Notes: a model not told the origin generated them from the letters alone. A stretch of DNA of 64,000 nucleotides from Parvibacillus sp035426385 (GCA_035426385.1 DAOLZQ010000002.1:1-64000); one strand, 5' to 3'. Numbered from the stretch's first letter, positions 28,059-37,435 are shown. Numbers and translations: made by a program.

Positions 28059-28064
28059 TCATAC

Positions 28065-29066
28065 GTGCCATTTACACATAAACAGACAGCTCACTGTGAG
28101 ACAGGTGTCACCCAAGGCCTACTAAGAGAAATCGGATGGGAGATTAGCGAGCCAATGCTTTTTGGTATAGGCTCAGGACTTCATTTCATTCATATTCCAT
28201 TTTTAAAAGTAAACGGTGTCCCTGCAACCAGCTATCGCATCTGGCCCGGTGGAATTTTTAACAGGGTTACAAAATTATTGCGGCTCGAAGCTTCAACTTT
28301 TACATTTAAAGATCCGATAAAGGCGAACAATGCACTTGATGAACAATTGGCACAGGGACGTGCAGTTGGAGTTATGGGGAGTGTATACTATTTGTCATAT
28401 ATGCCTGACGCGTATCGCTTTCATTTCAATGCTCATAATTTGTTGGTGGTAGGAAAGGATGGCGATGATTATATAGTTAGTGATCCTATATTAGAGGAAT
28501 TAAAGACTATTTCTGCCAATGATTTGGCTCAGTCCAGGTTTGCTAAAGGTTATCCTGCGCCAAACGGGAAAATGTATTATATCAAGGGTGTAGAAGGGCG
28601 TCCAATACCAAATCTTGAAACAGCAGTAAAGAAAGGGATAAAGAGAACTATTTTCCTTATTACATCACCTCCTTTTAAGTTTGCTGGTGTTTCAGGCATA
28701 GCTTATCTGGGAAATCGAATCAAAACATATCCTCAAAAGATGGAACCCCGAAAAGCTTTGCTTGCTCTAGGAAATATAGTACGGATGCAGGAAGAGATAG
28801 GCACAGGTGGAGGAGGGTTTCGATTTATGTACGGTGCCTTCCTGGATGAAGCATCACAAATGCTCAATAATCCTGATCTCAAGGAAATGTCATTACGAAT
28901 TACTAATATTGGTGATGATTGGCGAAATTTTGCTTTTGAAACAGCCAAAGTGATTAAGAGCAGATCAGGACGAATTGATTCTTTTGACTATATCGGCAAT
29001 TTACTTATCGATATAGGATGTAAGGAAGAACAATTTTATAAAGATCTAGGTAAAGTAAAATTGTAG
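28065..29066 (+). CDS. BtrH N-terminal domain-containing protein
   Basis: A 333-residue cytoplasmic protein that begins HKQTAHCETGVTQGLLREIG, followed by MLFGIGSGLHFIHIP. This Cys-containing opening matches the BtrH N-terminal domain, a papain-like acyltransferase fold that in butirosin biosynthesis moves an acyl group from an acyl carrier protein to an amine. Cys11 is the likely nucleophile, and HFNAHNLLVVGKDGDDYIVSDP provides a plausible His-Asp region. The C-terminal about 130 residues form a helical bundle (GFRFMYGAFLDEASQMLN). It starts with GTG at 28065 and its TAG stop shares one base with the GTG of the ABC ATPase gene. It probably acylates or transfers the operon's product, which is inference. 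Confidence 0.8.
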   Translation: MPFTHKQTAHCETGVTQGLLREIGWEISEPMLFGIGSGLHFIHIPFLKVNGVPATSYRIWPGGIFNRVTKLLRLEASTFTFKDPIKANNALDEQLAQGRAVGVMGSVYYLSYMPDAYRFHFNAHNLLVVGKDGDDYIVSDPILEELKTISANDLAQSRFAKGYPAPNGKMYYIKGVEGRPIPNLETAVKKGIKRTIFLITSPPFKFAGVSGIAYLGNRIKTYPQKMEPRKALLALGNIVRMQEEIGTGGGGFRFMYGAFLDEASQMLNNPDLKEMSLRITNIGDDWRNFAFETAKVIKSRSGRIDSFDYIGNLLIDIGCKEEQFYKDLGKVKL

Positions 29067-29812
29067 TGAATTCCTCGGAAGTACCATTAGCCTTAAGTAA
29101 CGTCTCTTTCGAATACGAGGCACATGAGTTTACGCTTAATTCAATAAATTTTGAGGCAAGATCAAGTAGGGTCACAGGCTTGTTAGGTCCCAATGGCGCA
29201 GGTAAGACGACTTTGATTCACATCATGTGCGGTTTACTTAAGCCTAAGTCAGGACATGTTACACACCTTAATAAGCGCATAGAAGATACCTTTTCATTTA
29301 AATCTAAAGTGGGTTTTGTTCCTCAGTATGATGGCTTATTTAATGAATTAACTCTTGCTGAAAATTTAACTTATTTCGGTAGACTATATGATATGTCACA
29401 GGCTAAGATAGAGTCCCAAATTAGGATGTTGACGGATGCTTTGCAGATGACTCCCCACCTACATAAAAGATTAAAATTCTTTTCAGGGGGAATGAATCGG
29501 AGGGCTAACATCATTTGTGCTCTGCTGCATGGACCAGAGATCATTATTTTAGATGAACCCACCTCTGGGGTGGATATACAATCCAGGCACATCATACATC
29601 AACTCATTACCCAATTGAAGTCGGAACAGAAGACGATTATCTATACTTCCCATTTACTTAAGGAAGCAGAAGATTTATGCGATTATTACTATATTATTGA
29701 TGGAGGTCAAGTGATCGCTGAGGGTGATATGACCAATATTCAAAGTGGTCCTAACAGGAGCAGTTTACAAGATTTATTTCTTGATTTAACCGGAAAATTA
29801 GCAAGAGATTGA
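29066..29812 (+). CDS. ABC transporter ATP-binding protein
   Basis: A 248-residue ABC ATPase. Walker A is GPNGAGKTT, the Q-loop is VGFVPQYDGLF, the signature is FFSGGMNRR, Walker B is IIILDEPTSGVD and the switch His is in TSHLLKEAEDL. The sequence type (single-domain, DrrA/NatA-like) is usual for exporters that pair with ABC-2 permeases. The start is GTG, overlapping the previous stop in TAGTG, and the end overlaps the permease start by 4 nt in TTGA. It should power the next gene's product, exporting or relocating the operon's lipid-like product. Confidence 0.95.
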   Translation: MNSSEVPLALSNVSFEYEAHEFTLNSINFEARSSRVTGLLGPNGAGKTTLIHIMCGLLKPKSGHVTHLNKRIEDTFSFKSKVGFVPQYDGLFNELTLAENLTYFGRLYDMSQAKIESQIRMLTDALQMTPHLHKRLKFFSGGMNRRANIICALLHGPEIIILDEPTSGVDIQSRHIIHQLITQLKSEQKTIIYTSHLLKEAEDLCDYYYIIDGGQVIAEGDMTNIQSGPNRSSLQDLFLDLTGKLARD

Positions 29813-31098
29813 ATTTAAGGAGAATAGTAGCGACTTTTATAAAAGAAGCGATACTCGCTGCCCGAGATAAAATGGGGTTGCTCATGCTCTTTATTATGCC
29901 TTTAGCGATGATAATCATCATGGCTATTGTGCAGGATATCCCGTTCAGGGATTATCAGGACGTGGGCTTTAAAATTTTGTGGTTGGATGAAGACAGAAAA
30001 TCTGTTGGTGATTCAATGCATGCTTACGTGAATGCTATTAAGAATTTTAATCTGATTGATTCCTTAGATGGAAGACCATTAGATCGAACAAGCATTGAAA
30101 ATGCCATCAACCGGGGTGATTATGCAGTGGGAGTTATTATCCCTAGAGGGATAACTGCCTTCATGGGCAATAAGATCAATGGGCTGGTAAATGAAATAGG
30201 GAAAAGCTCAGGCCAACCCTCCATTTATCCTTATCAAGACTCAATGGAACGGATACAAGTGGAACTGATCTTTGATCCGGCTGCAAAAAACACTTATAGA
30301 GTAGCCCTTAAGCAGGCAATTGATAAATTGATGTTTCGCCTTCAGTATGATCTACTGATCAAGCGATTGGGACGTACTAATCCGGATAGTAATAACCCTT
30401 CTGAACTGACGAGATTCTCACCGGATGATAATGTACATTTAGTTTCAGCTGATAATGAAGAGAGACATGGTATCATTAATTCAGTACAGCACAATGTACC
30501 TGCCTGGATAGTATTTGCCATATTCTTTTTAATTCTACCGCTGTCAGGTAATTACATTAAGGAACAAGAAGCAGGGAGTAAGATTCGGATAGCCATGACC
30601 CCCGGTTCACCAATGGATATAGCGCTTGGAAAAGTATTCTTCTATATGCTGCTGGGAGTGGCTCAGTTTTCTATCTTGATGTCTGCGAGTCAGTTGCTAT
30701 TGCCGCTATTTGGATTGCCATTATTAGTCATTGGTAATCACTGGTTTATACTCCTCATGGCTGCTGTCATTATTACTTTTCCAGCTATAAGCCTTGGATT
30801 CTTTATAGGCACTATTTTTACGACTCACTCTCAGGCCACTATGTTTGGCTCTATTCTGATTATTATTTTATCAGCAGTAGGCGGCATTTGGATTCCCATA
30901 GAAGTATTACCTAATTGGATGCAATTGTTGGCAAAAGTATCTCCACTACAATGGTCATTAAAACTAATCAATGACATTATGCTACGCGATTTAAGCGCCT
31001 CTAAACTATTTATTACTTCCTCTATTTTAGTTTCCTTCGGTTTGGTATTCCTTTTTCTAGCCAGACTCATGAGCAGAAGGACTATCAGACAGCTTTAG
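29809..31098 (+). CDS. ABC-2 type transporter permease
   Basis: A 429-residue membrane protein with one helix near the N-terminus (LMLFIMPLAMIIIMAIVQDI), a large extracytoplasmic domain of about 190 residues, then five helices from about residue 230 (WIVFAIFFLILPLSG ... GLVFLFLARLMS). This is the ABC-2 (DrrB/YhaP/CcmB-like) permease layout. The motif GIWIPIEVLPNWMQLLAKVSPLQWS is typical before the last helix. The start is TTG. The stop overlaps by 4 nt that of the convergent gene. With the preceding ATPase it forms a complete exporter. Confidence 0.92.
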   Translation: MNLRRIVATFIKEAILAARDKMGLLMLFIMPLAMIIIMAIVQDIPFRDYQDVGFKILWLDEDRKSVGDSMHAYVNAIKNFNLIDSLDGRPLDRTSIENAINRGDYAVGVIIPRGITAFMGNKINGLVNEIGKSSGQPSIYPYQDSMERIQVELIFDPAAKNTYRVALKQAIDKLMFRLQYDLLIKRLGRTNPDSNNPSELTRFSPDDNVHLVSADNEERHGIINSVQHNVPAWIVFAIFFLILPLSGNYIKEQEAGSKIRIAMTPGSPMDIALGKVFFYMLLGVAQFSILMSASQLLLPLFGLPLLVIGNHWFILLMAAVIITFPAISLGFFIGTIFTTHSQATMFGSILIIILSAVGGIWIPIEVLPNWMQLLAKVSPLQWSLKLINDIMLRDLSASKLFITSSILVSFGLVFLFLARLMSRRTIRQL

Positions 31099-32558
31099 TC
31101 ATAGTGTATTTGAATCATCTCACTCTGATTAAAATCGGAGTGCAAGACGATCACATCGTACTTCCCATTTTTAGTTTGGTATCTGATAGCACAAGTATTT
31201 GGCGGCTTAGTACCTAGATTAACTGCATGCAGTATAAGATAATTCTCTTTTCCTTTCACTAATGGCAGATAAAGTCGGATTGGTTCTTTACTAATGAGCT
31301 GATTTTTAAGAATCCACTTGCCGTTAAAGTTTAGATCAATGGTATCATGATCAAATTCCTCATGATCGTAGACTTCTATCAACATCTTTTGATTTAATGA
31401 GGTCATAACCTTTCCACGGTCACGAACTATTTTTCTATCTATCTCTATCTTATCGACCGGAATCACTATTGCAGAGGAGTCGGGTTTTTCAAGGATTTTC
31501 TTGGGACGTATCACTTTAAAGAAATGAGGCCTTTCAAAGGCATATTTATAGTTATTTCCCATCAACATGCTTAGTTCATTACTGCGTTCAATAATACCTG
31601 TACCATATTTATTAGTTGTACCCGTCAGCTGAGTATTGTAAAAATAATAACACGGACCATAAAGCGTAAATGATTCAGGTGCCACTGGTTTAGCCAGAAA
31701 AGTGTTTACTTCACTTGTTTGCTTACTTATTACCTTGATCAAATCTTGAACCGTGACACTTTGGTATTGGTTCAACTTGGAAGCTTTCACCTTGTCTAAA
31801 GCATTGTTAAGGGATTTCAAATTAACTAATAGTTCTCTAAGCGGAGGTAAGGCATCAGTTACATTTTCTTTTCGTAATGCATCAAAAGAAATGTGCACCT
31901 GGTTTTCATATTTATACAATTCAGTGAGAAATATCTTTGAGTAGTCTGAATTACTATTGACAGAAGGGCTTAGTGTAGCTAAAAATTGGCTCAGTTCTTT
32001 TCTTTTTGCCTCAAAGGAATCATATTTGATAACACACTCATCCAATGCATCGTATATATTTGTTAAATTCTCTATATGAGTTTTATCTGTGTTTTCAACA
32101 AGTGTTCCAATGGCGTAGCGGTCTTTTTCCAACTGATCAGTAATCTCCTTCATATCACTAATCAATGAATTACACTTGGATGCGGCCATCGTTGGCATAA
32201 ACTTAGACTCATCTATACAGATATCATAAAGTTGATAAGGTGAGATTCGGTAATAAGATCCCGTCTTATCTTTAAAGATATTTTCGGGGAAATCTGCGTT
32301 ACTGAATAAGTTTAGTTGATAGTGGGGTAGGTCAACATATTTGTTCAACTCTTGATTATATAACTCTAAGAGGCGGTGAATGATAAGTAGGCCATGGATA
32401 CTTTCATTGGAGTAGGTGATGTAATTGTTGATTGATTTAACCGGAATCTTACCCACATTTTGACTACTGGCTAAATGAGGAGTAGCAACAATTATACAAA
32501 GGATGCATAAATTTCTAAAATAAGACAAAAAGTATGAGAGTGTGTTGTTAATTAGCAT
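31095..32558 (-). CDS. Secreted hypothetical protein
   Basis: A 487-residue protein with a signal peptide (CILCIIVATPHLASSQ). I do not recognise a domain. The central part (about 110-270) is rich in predicted helix with heptad-like patterns (DMKEITDQLEKDRYAIGTLVE, LPPLRELLVNLKSLNNALDKV), suggesting a helical bundle. The C-terminal part is beta-rich and may be a sandwich (EVYDHEEFDHDTIDLNFNGK). It is convergent with the ABC-2 permease: the two stop codons overlap by 4 nt, so the two transcripts must run into each other unless a terminator lies inside a gene. Confidence 0.6.
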   Translation of the reverse strand: MLINNTLSYFLSYFRNLCILCIIVATPHLASSQNVGKIPVKSINNYITYSNESIHGLLIIHRLLELYNQELNKYVDLPHYQLNLFSNADFPENIFKDKTGSYYRISPYQLYDICIDESKFMPTMAASKCNSLISDMKEITDQLEKDRYAIGTLVENTDKTHIENLTNIYDALDECVIKYDSFEAKRKELSQFLATLSPSVNSNSDYSKIFLTELYKYENQVHISFDALRKENVTDALPPLRELLVNLKSLNNALDKVKASKLNQYQSVTVQDLIKVISKQTSEVNTFLAKPVAPESFTLYGPCYYFYNTQLTGTTNKYGTGIIERSNELSMLMGNNYKYAFERPHFFKVIRPKKILEKPDSSAIVIPVDKIEIDRKIVRDRGKVMTSLNQKMLIEVYDHEEFDHDTIDLNFNGKWILKNQLISKEPIRLYLPLVKGKENYLILHAVNLGTKPPNTCAIRYQTKNGKYDVIVLHSDFNQSEMIQIHYD

Positions 32559-32607
32559 GTTTATAGATAAAATAACATTTAATAAAATCCGAAATTAATA
32601 CTTTGAT

Positions 32608-34968
32608 TTGAATAAAGGTCTAATTCTCGCCTTCAGTATCATTTTAATGCTATTTGGAGATTGGCAATTTGCTTCGGCTCAAGTCGTGGTTTTGGATTCT
32701 ATCACCCGTGAGCCGGTTAGTTTTGCATCTGTTTACGATATTACTGAACCTGGAACTGGCACCACAGCTGATATAAATGGAGTTTTCAAAATAGCCTCAT
32801 ATGCAGAAGGCCACTTGATAAGGATAGGATCAATAGGTTATATAACGCAGATCTTAACTTACAGTAATACTTTAAAAGTGATACTTTTAAGTCCAGACAG
32901 TCAAGAGCTTAATGAAGTTAGCATCACAGCTAACGATGCCCCTGCAATCGCAGTGATAAAGAAAGTACTTCTAAATAAGGATAAAAATAGTCTGAAGAAT
33001 TACCCCTATTATCAATGCAGGTCTTATGTAAAATCCACTCTTAGTTTTGAAGGCGATACTGATTCCGTTAGTCTTAACATGGGTAAAGAAAAAGTCACAT
33101 TTCCTCGAATGATCATGATTAGTGAATCCATAGTAGAAAAACAATATCAACGTCCCGGAAAGGAATATGAAAAAGTACTTCAGTCTTCATTTTCCGGGTT
33201 AAAAGAACCATACTTTGCTTTTACACCAAATGACATGCATAGTATGGACCCTTATGAGACTGTCATTCGCATTTATGGTAAAGACTTTATTAGTCCAGTC
33301 ACTCAACTTAGTTGGCTGAAGTACCATTTTAATCTTAGCAGAATCTATCAGGAGGGGAATGATTCGATGTATGTCATTGATTTTTGGCCCAGAATATCCG
33401 GCAGTAATGCACTTCGAGGGTTTGTAATTATTTCTGACCAACAGTGGGCTATTCAAAAGATGAGATTACAAAATGAAGGAGGTGAGTTATACCCTGTTAT
33501 CATTCAGCAAGAATTCACAAAAGAATCCGGTAAGTGGTTTCCCATCAAAATGGTTACTGAGGTAAAATATCCTTTTCCTATTCCGGCAATACCTCAGAAC
33601 TTAATTTTCAACATCACCGCAAAATTTGATCAAGTCAAATATGACAGTGTATCTATCGCTGCCAATAAGGCTAACACTACTGAATTTATAGATTCTAAAG
33701 ACTTATTCAATAAGTCTCTTTTAGACAGTATCAGAGGAAAAAATCTTCCGATAGTTGAGCGGAATGCCTATGAATTTGGAAATGAGCTTTTCAATAATTC
33801 TGCTATGGGATACTTTCTAGGTAATATGGAATCATTTCTCCGCCTTAAGATTCCCGTCGGACCTATAAGTATAAATCTCAAGGATGTTTTCAGGCACAAT
33901 AAGTTTGAGAAATACCGATGGGGTATGGGTCTATCCACAAATTCAAAATTTTCTTCTCGTTATGAGTTGGGGGGATATATGGGGTATGGCGTAGGTGACG
34001 GTCTTTTAAAATATGGGATATATGGTAGTGTCTACTTTGATCGGATAAAGACGCGGAGTGTATCTATCTCATATATCCATGACCTCGGCTTTAATGAATT
34101 GTTTAGCTTCAGGAACAATTATTATAATAAATTTTTTAGTGATTACTTCTATAGTGAACAAAAGGTTGCCTTAAGTACCAACCTGTTCTTAAATCCATTT
34201 GATATAAATGCTGCAGTTAGCTATTCCAAAATTAGACCATTTTATACATATAGTTTAAGTCAAAATGGTGAGGAGCTTAAAGCCCCGTATGAAAACAATG
34301 TATTCTCACTGTCAATAAAATATGAAAAGGCAAGGCAATACAATTTCTTTAACACATTCTATACAATCAGGAATATAGATTATCCGGTCATTCAGTTAAA
34401 CTTTAGAATGGGCTTTAAAGCTTTGGGTCGAGGTGATTTTAAATACCAGGCTGTTTCACTCAATTTGAATAAGTACTTCAAGCAAAATGTGATGGGGCAA
34501 TCATTAGTAACTCTTGAGGTTGGAAAAATATTTGGGGTAGCGCCTTTATTTGACTTATTTAATGCTCCAGCGTCCCGCTTATCACGCCTAACACTACAGG
34601 TTCCAAACGCTTTTCAAACTATGCCGGCAAATACGTATTGGAGTAATCAGTACTTCAACTATTTTTTATATCATTTATTTGGCCAACTATACTCTATTAA
34701 ATTTTCGAGACCGGCTCCTTTTATTGCTTGGAATGGTGGCTGGGCTAGCTTGACATCTCCTAATTTACACCAAGGCATAAAACTTAAACAATATCCTCAA
34801 GGCTATCAGGAAGCTGGGGTAGGTCTCAATAATATCATCCGATTGAAATTCAGAAATTTCATTGGTATTGGGATAAACTTTGGAATGTATCACCAGATTT
34901 TTGAACCAATAGAACCTTTAAGTTGGAGTACTGTAGTATATAAAGTGGGTATTGGGTTTAGTTATTAA
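32608..34968 (+). CDS. DUF5686/carboxypeptidase-regulatory-like outer-membrane protein
   Basis: A 786-residue envelope protein. After a signal peptide ending near ASAQ, a CarboxypepD_reg-like domain covers about residues 25-115 (VVLDSITREPVSFASVYDIT, IRIGSIGYITQI), then a DUF5686-type body: AIAVIKKVLLNKDKNSLKNY followed by YPYYQCRSYVK and a C-terminal beta-barrel-like region (GYMGYGVGDGLLKYGIYG, FRNFIGIGINFGMYHQ). DUF5686 proteins are common in Bacteroidota, are thought to sit in the outer membrane and have no settled function. The start is TTG, because no ATG precedes the signal peptide. A terminator hairpin shared with secG follows. Confidence 0.82.
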   Translation: MNKGLILAFSIILMLFGDWQFASAQVVVLDSITREPVSFASVYDITEPGTGTTADINGVFKIASYAEGHLIRIGSIGYITQILTYSNTLKVILLSPDSQELNEVSITANDAPAIAVIKKVLLNKDKNSLKNYPYYQCRSYVKSTLSFEGDTDSVSLNMGKEKVTFPRMIMISESIVEKQYQRPGKEYEKVLQSSFSGLKEPYFAFTPNDMHSMDPYETVIRIYGKDFISPVTQLSWLKYHFNLSRIYQEGNDSMYVIDFWPRISGSNALRGFVIISDQQWAIQKMRLQNEGGELYPVIIQQEFTKESGKWFPIKMVTEVKYPFPIPAIPQNLIFNITAKFDQVKYDSVSIAANKANTTEFIDSKDLFNKSLLDSIRGKNLPIVERNAYEFGNELFNNSAMGYFLGNMESFLRLKIPVGPISINLKDVFRHNKFEKYRWGMGLSTNSKFSSRYELGGYMGYGVGDGLLKYGIYGSVYFDRIKTRSVSISYIHDLGFNELFSFRNNYYNKFFSDYFYSEQKVALSTNLFLNPFDINAAVSYSKIRPFYTYSLSQNGEELKAPYENNVFSLSIKYEKARQYNFFNTFYTIRNIDYPVIQLNFRMGFKALGRGDFKYQAVSLNLNKYFKQNVMGQSLVTLEVGKIFGVAPLFDLFNAPASRLSRLTLQVPNAFQTMPANTYWSNQYFNYFLYHLFGQLYSIKFSRPAPFIAWNGGWASLTSPNLHQGIKLKQYPQGYQEAGVGLNNIIRLKFRNFIGIGINFGMYHQIFEPIEPLSWSTVVYKVGIGFSY

Positions 34969-34970
34969 AC

Positions 34971-34994
34971 GAAAAAAGCCGGTCTAGCCGGCTT
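34971..34994 (-). terminator. Terminator between the DUF5686 gene and secG
   Basis: A 7-bp stem AAGCCGG / CCGGCTT with a 5-nt loop. On the minus strand it is followed by a T6 run, so it is a good terminator for secG; on the plus strand the T-run is weak, so it may serve the DUF5686 gene only partly. Confidence 0.8.
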
Positions 34995-35018
34995 CTCGAT
35001 ATGATTTAGATTTGTTGT

Positions 35019-35288
35019 TTATTTTGAAAGCAATTCGGGTCCACCTACACCACCAGTAACATTATTTACTATTATAGCAGCAATGATGCATAAAATGAAC
35101 AGTGCGGCTGCGAGTCCCCAGGTAAGCTTCTCTATAAAATCAATAGAGTTAGAAGCTCCGAATAATTGGGTAGCTGCTTGTCCGCCAAAATTGGCATCCA
35201 CGCCTCCACCTTTGGGGTTCTGAATGAGGACTACGATCATGAGTAAGACTCCGATGATGGCTATTAATACAGTTATAAGAGTTAACAT
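35019..35288 (-). CDS. secG: Preprotein translocase subunit SecG
   Basis: An 89-residue SecG with two membrane helices (about 5-20 and 56-76) and the family linker motif VVLIQNPKGGGVDANFGG. It associates with SecYE and improves translocation. Length and topology are normal. The upstream gene ends 1 nt before the secG start, so the two are co-transcribed; a terminator follows at 34971. Confidence 0.95.
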   Translation of the reverse strand: MLTLITVLIAIIGVLLMIVVLIQNPKGGGVDANFGGQAATQLFGASNSIDFIEKLTWGLAAALFILCIIAAIIVNNVTGGVGGPELLSK

Positions 35289-35289
35289 A

Positions 35290-36396
35290 TTATACTATTT
35301 CTTTATTTATTTCTTGAATTTTGGTCGCAAATATAGAGGATTTTTCTGGATATTTCTCCATTAATTTTCCATAAATATTTATGGCACGTTCGAGATAGCC
35401 CTGTGAATAGAGTAAATCAGCATACTGCTCAGTGACAAGATAGGCATGATCTCTAACACTATCACTGATAACACGCTCTATTTCCATCTTTTTAGGACTC
35501 TTAGGCTTATCATTGGAAGATTTTTGTACTATCTCGTCTTCATTTGAATAGTCAGGACTATATTGAGCCGCAGGACTGTTCTCATTAATCACGTCAATAG
35601 TGCTTCTTAACCATTTGGAAAAAGGACTTAATTCTATAGGAATATCCTCTCGTGAAAATTTTGAGTGCACGGTAGATAATAGATCTACATGAATTGGCTT
35701 ATATCTCTGAAAATTAATGACCCTGGACTTTTCTGGTATTTTTTGAATAATAATACGAGCGGACGGCGCTGGTTCACTAATTAATTCCTTAGGGAGGAAA
35801 TCCTCCACTATCTCAGGTTCCTCCTGAACTACCGAATTACCTTCAATTTCATCACTTAAGTTGCCTTTTTCTGAATTCTCATTGAATTCTTCAATAGAAT
35901 CCTTTTTATCATCGAATTCCTTAGGTTGGATAGCAGCATCTTCTTCAGGTAAGGTTGGTCTCATTTGTTCACTGACCTCATTAAACACTGGTTCTTCCGC
36001 AACTAATGAATTGTTAGACTCCTCTTCATTTTCAGTTGAAGTTTTTGAAGTATGCGTAAATTCTAATTCCCGGCTTATGGCTTTATTCTCTTCTGGCAAA
36101 AAATCAGACAAACTAGCAATGGGCGTCATTGCGTGATCCGAAACATGCCCTGGATGATCAGTCATATCATCTGATGCTCTCAAGACCAAATACTGAATAT
36201 ACAATGGTTCATTACACAGAAAACTATGATATGGTAAATTTTGGGTAGTCGGGGAACTTTGGGATTTGAGTGAACTAATCATATATAACATACTAAAAAA
36301 AGGAAAAATTGACAGCAACTTATTAAAACTATCGTCTTGTTGAAGTGCAAGAAAAGGCCATTGAAACAAGGTTTGTATATCCTGAATGCTGATCAT
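35290..36396 (-). CDS. Hypothetical protein with acidic disordered middle and C-terminal TPR
   Basis: A 368-residue cytoplasmic protein. The first about 75 residues are ordered and hydrophobic-rich, residues about 80-220 are very acidic and low in complexity (EFDDKKDSIEEFNENSEKGN), and the last 55 residues (AYLVTEQYADLLYSQGYLER to the end) form one TPR-like pair of helices. In other Bacteroidota a TPR protein often precedes secG in an operon; this gene fits that position, though its domain content is unusual. The ATG at 36396 is chosen over a TTG three codons earlier. Function unknown. Confidence 0.7.
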   Translation of the reverse strand: MISIQDIQTLFQWPFLALQQDDSFNKLLSIFPFFSMLYMISSLKSQSSPTTQNLPYHSFLCNEPLYIQYLVLRASDDMTDHPGHVSDHAMTPIASLSDFLPEENKAISRELEFTHTSKTSTENEEESNNSLVAEEPVFNEVSEQMRPTLPEEDAAIQPKEFDDKKDSIEEFNENSEKGNLSDEIEGNSVVQEEPEIVEDFLPKELISEPAPSARIIIQKIPEKSRVINFQRYKPIHVDLLSTVHSKFSREDIPIELSPFSKWLRSTIDVINENSPAAQYSPDYSNEDEIVQKSSNDKPKSPKKMEIERVISDSVRDHAYLVTEQYADLLYSQGYLERAINIYGKLMEKYPEKSSIFATKIQEINKEIV

Positions 36397-36463
36397 TGAC
36401 CACAAATATAAAAATTTCTAAAACATGAATTAGATACCAGTCACCGTCTCATGTATCGAATAG

Positions 36464-37435
36464 TTAAAAATTGTATATTTTTTCTATGATTTCGACTACT
36501 TTCAATCCTTCCAAGGCATTCGTATTGATAGAATTGTCATTTTCAAGTGATTGAATGACGTTATCAATAGTGAGAAAGTGACCTGACTGAAGTTGTTCTT
36601 CCAATATTGGAATTTCTACATCTGAAGTTGTTTTATAGTACTTAATTCGCTCAAGGTACTGTCCCTCAATAGATATTGCTCCTTGGGTACCTGTAATGGT
36701 AACTGAACTGGTGATATTGTCGATGGGTGCATTTATCGAATAATGTAAATTACCCAATGCCTTCTCCGCAAATTCAAATGTGACACTTCCGCAGTCTTCG
36801 ATATCACTTACATAGTCATGATTGAGATTCCTGCGAGCTGCTGATAGTACTTTGATATCGCCAAAGAGCCAATAAATTAGGTCTATAAAGTGAGAAAATT
36901 GTGTAAACAATGGACCTCCATCTAGCTCAGCTGTACCATGCCAGTTTAATCTATCCGCTGTGGAGGCAAAGTACTGACTTCCTCTGTTCCAACTTAGAAA
37001 CATATTCATTTCAAGTATATCACCCAGTTTTTGAGTTGTAATCAACCTTTTGAGCAGACCGGCGACTGGGGTAAACCGATTTTGCATCACACAAAATACC
37101 TTAACATGATGTTGTAAGGCGGTGAAGATGATGAGATCAGCTTCTTTCCTGGAAAGGCAGAGTGGTTTTTCTATTATAACATGTTTCCCTGCTTTCATAC
37201 ATTGAATAGCATTCGTAGCATGCATTCCGTTAGGAGTACAAATACTAACTACATCTATATAAGGAAATGCTGTCAGCATAGCTTGTATATCGGCAAAGAT
37301 AGGTACGAAAGTATCCACCTTATTAGAATATTCAGGATCACATTGGGCTACCAAGTTTGCTCCTGAGTGTGTATTTATGGTTTGGCTGTGAAGTTTACCA
37401 ATGGCACCGGTGCCAATTACTGCAAAATTTACCAA
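36464..37435 (-). CDS. Gfo/Idh/MocA-family NAD(P)-dependent sugar oxidoreductase, WlbA-like
   Basis: A 323-residue cytoplasmic dehydrogenase. The Rossmann fold opens with VIGTGAIGKLH; EKPLCLSRKEAD carries the catalytic-site EKP motif. The second half contains CVMQNRFTPVAGLLKRL, LSWNRGSQYF, ELDGGPLFTQFSHFIDLIYW and NLNHDYVSDIED. This pattern resembles WlbA/WbpB, which oxidise UDP-N-acetylglucosaminuronate at C3 for surface polysaccharide synthesis. The specific substrate is inference, and no other sugar nucleotide or glycosyltransferase gene is nearby. The start is TTG, since an in-frame stop lies just upstream. Confidence 0.85.
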   Translation of the reverse strand: MVNFAVIGTGAIGKLHSQTINTHSGANLVAQCDPEYSNKVDTFVPIFADIQAMLTAFPYIDVVSICTPNGMHATNAIQCMKAGKHVIIEKPLCLSRKEADLIIFTALQHHVKVFCVMQNRFTPVAGLLKRLITTQKLGDILEMNMFLSWNRGSQYFASTADRLNWHGTAELDGGPLFTQFSHFIDLIYWLFGDIKVLSAARRNLNHDYVSDIEDCGSVTFEFAEKALGNLHYSINAPIDNITSSVTITGTQGAISIEGQYLERIKYYKTTSDVEIPILEEQLQSGHFLTIDNVIQSLENDNSINTNALEGLKVVEIIEKIYNF

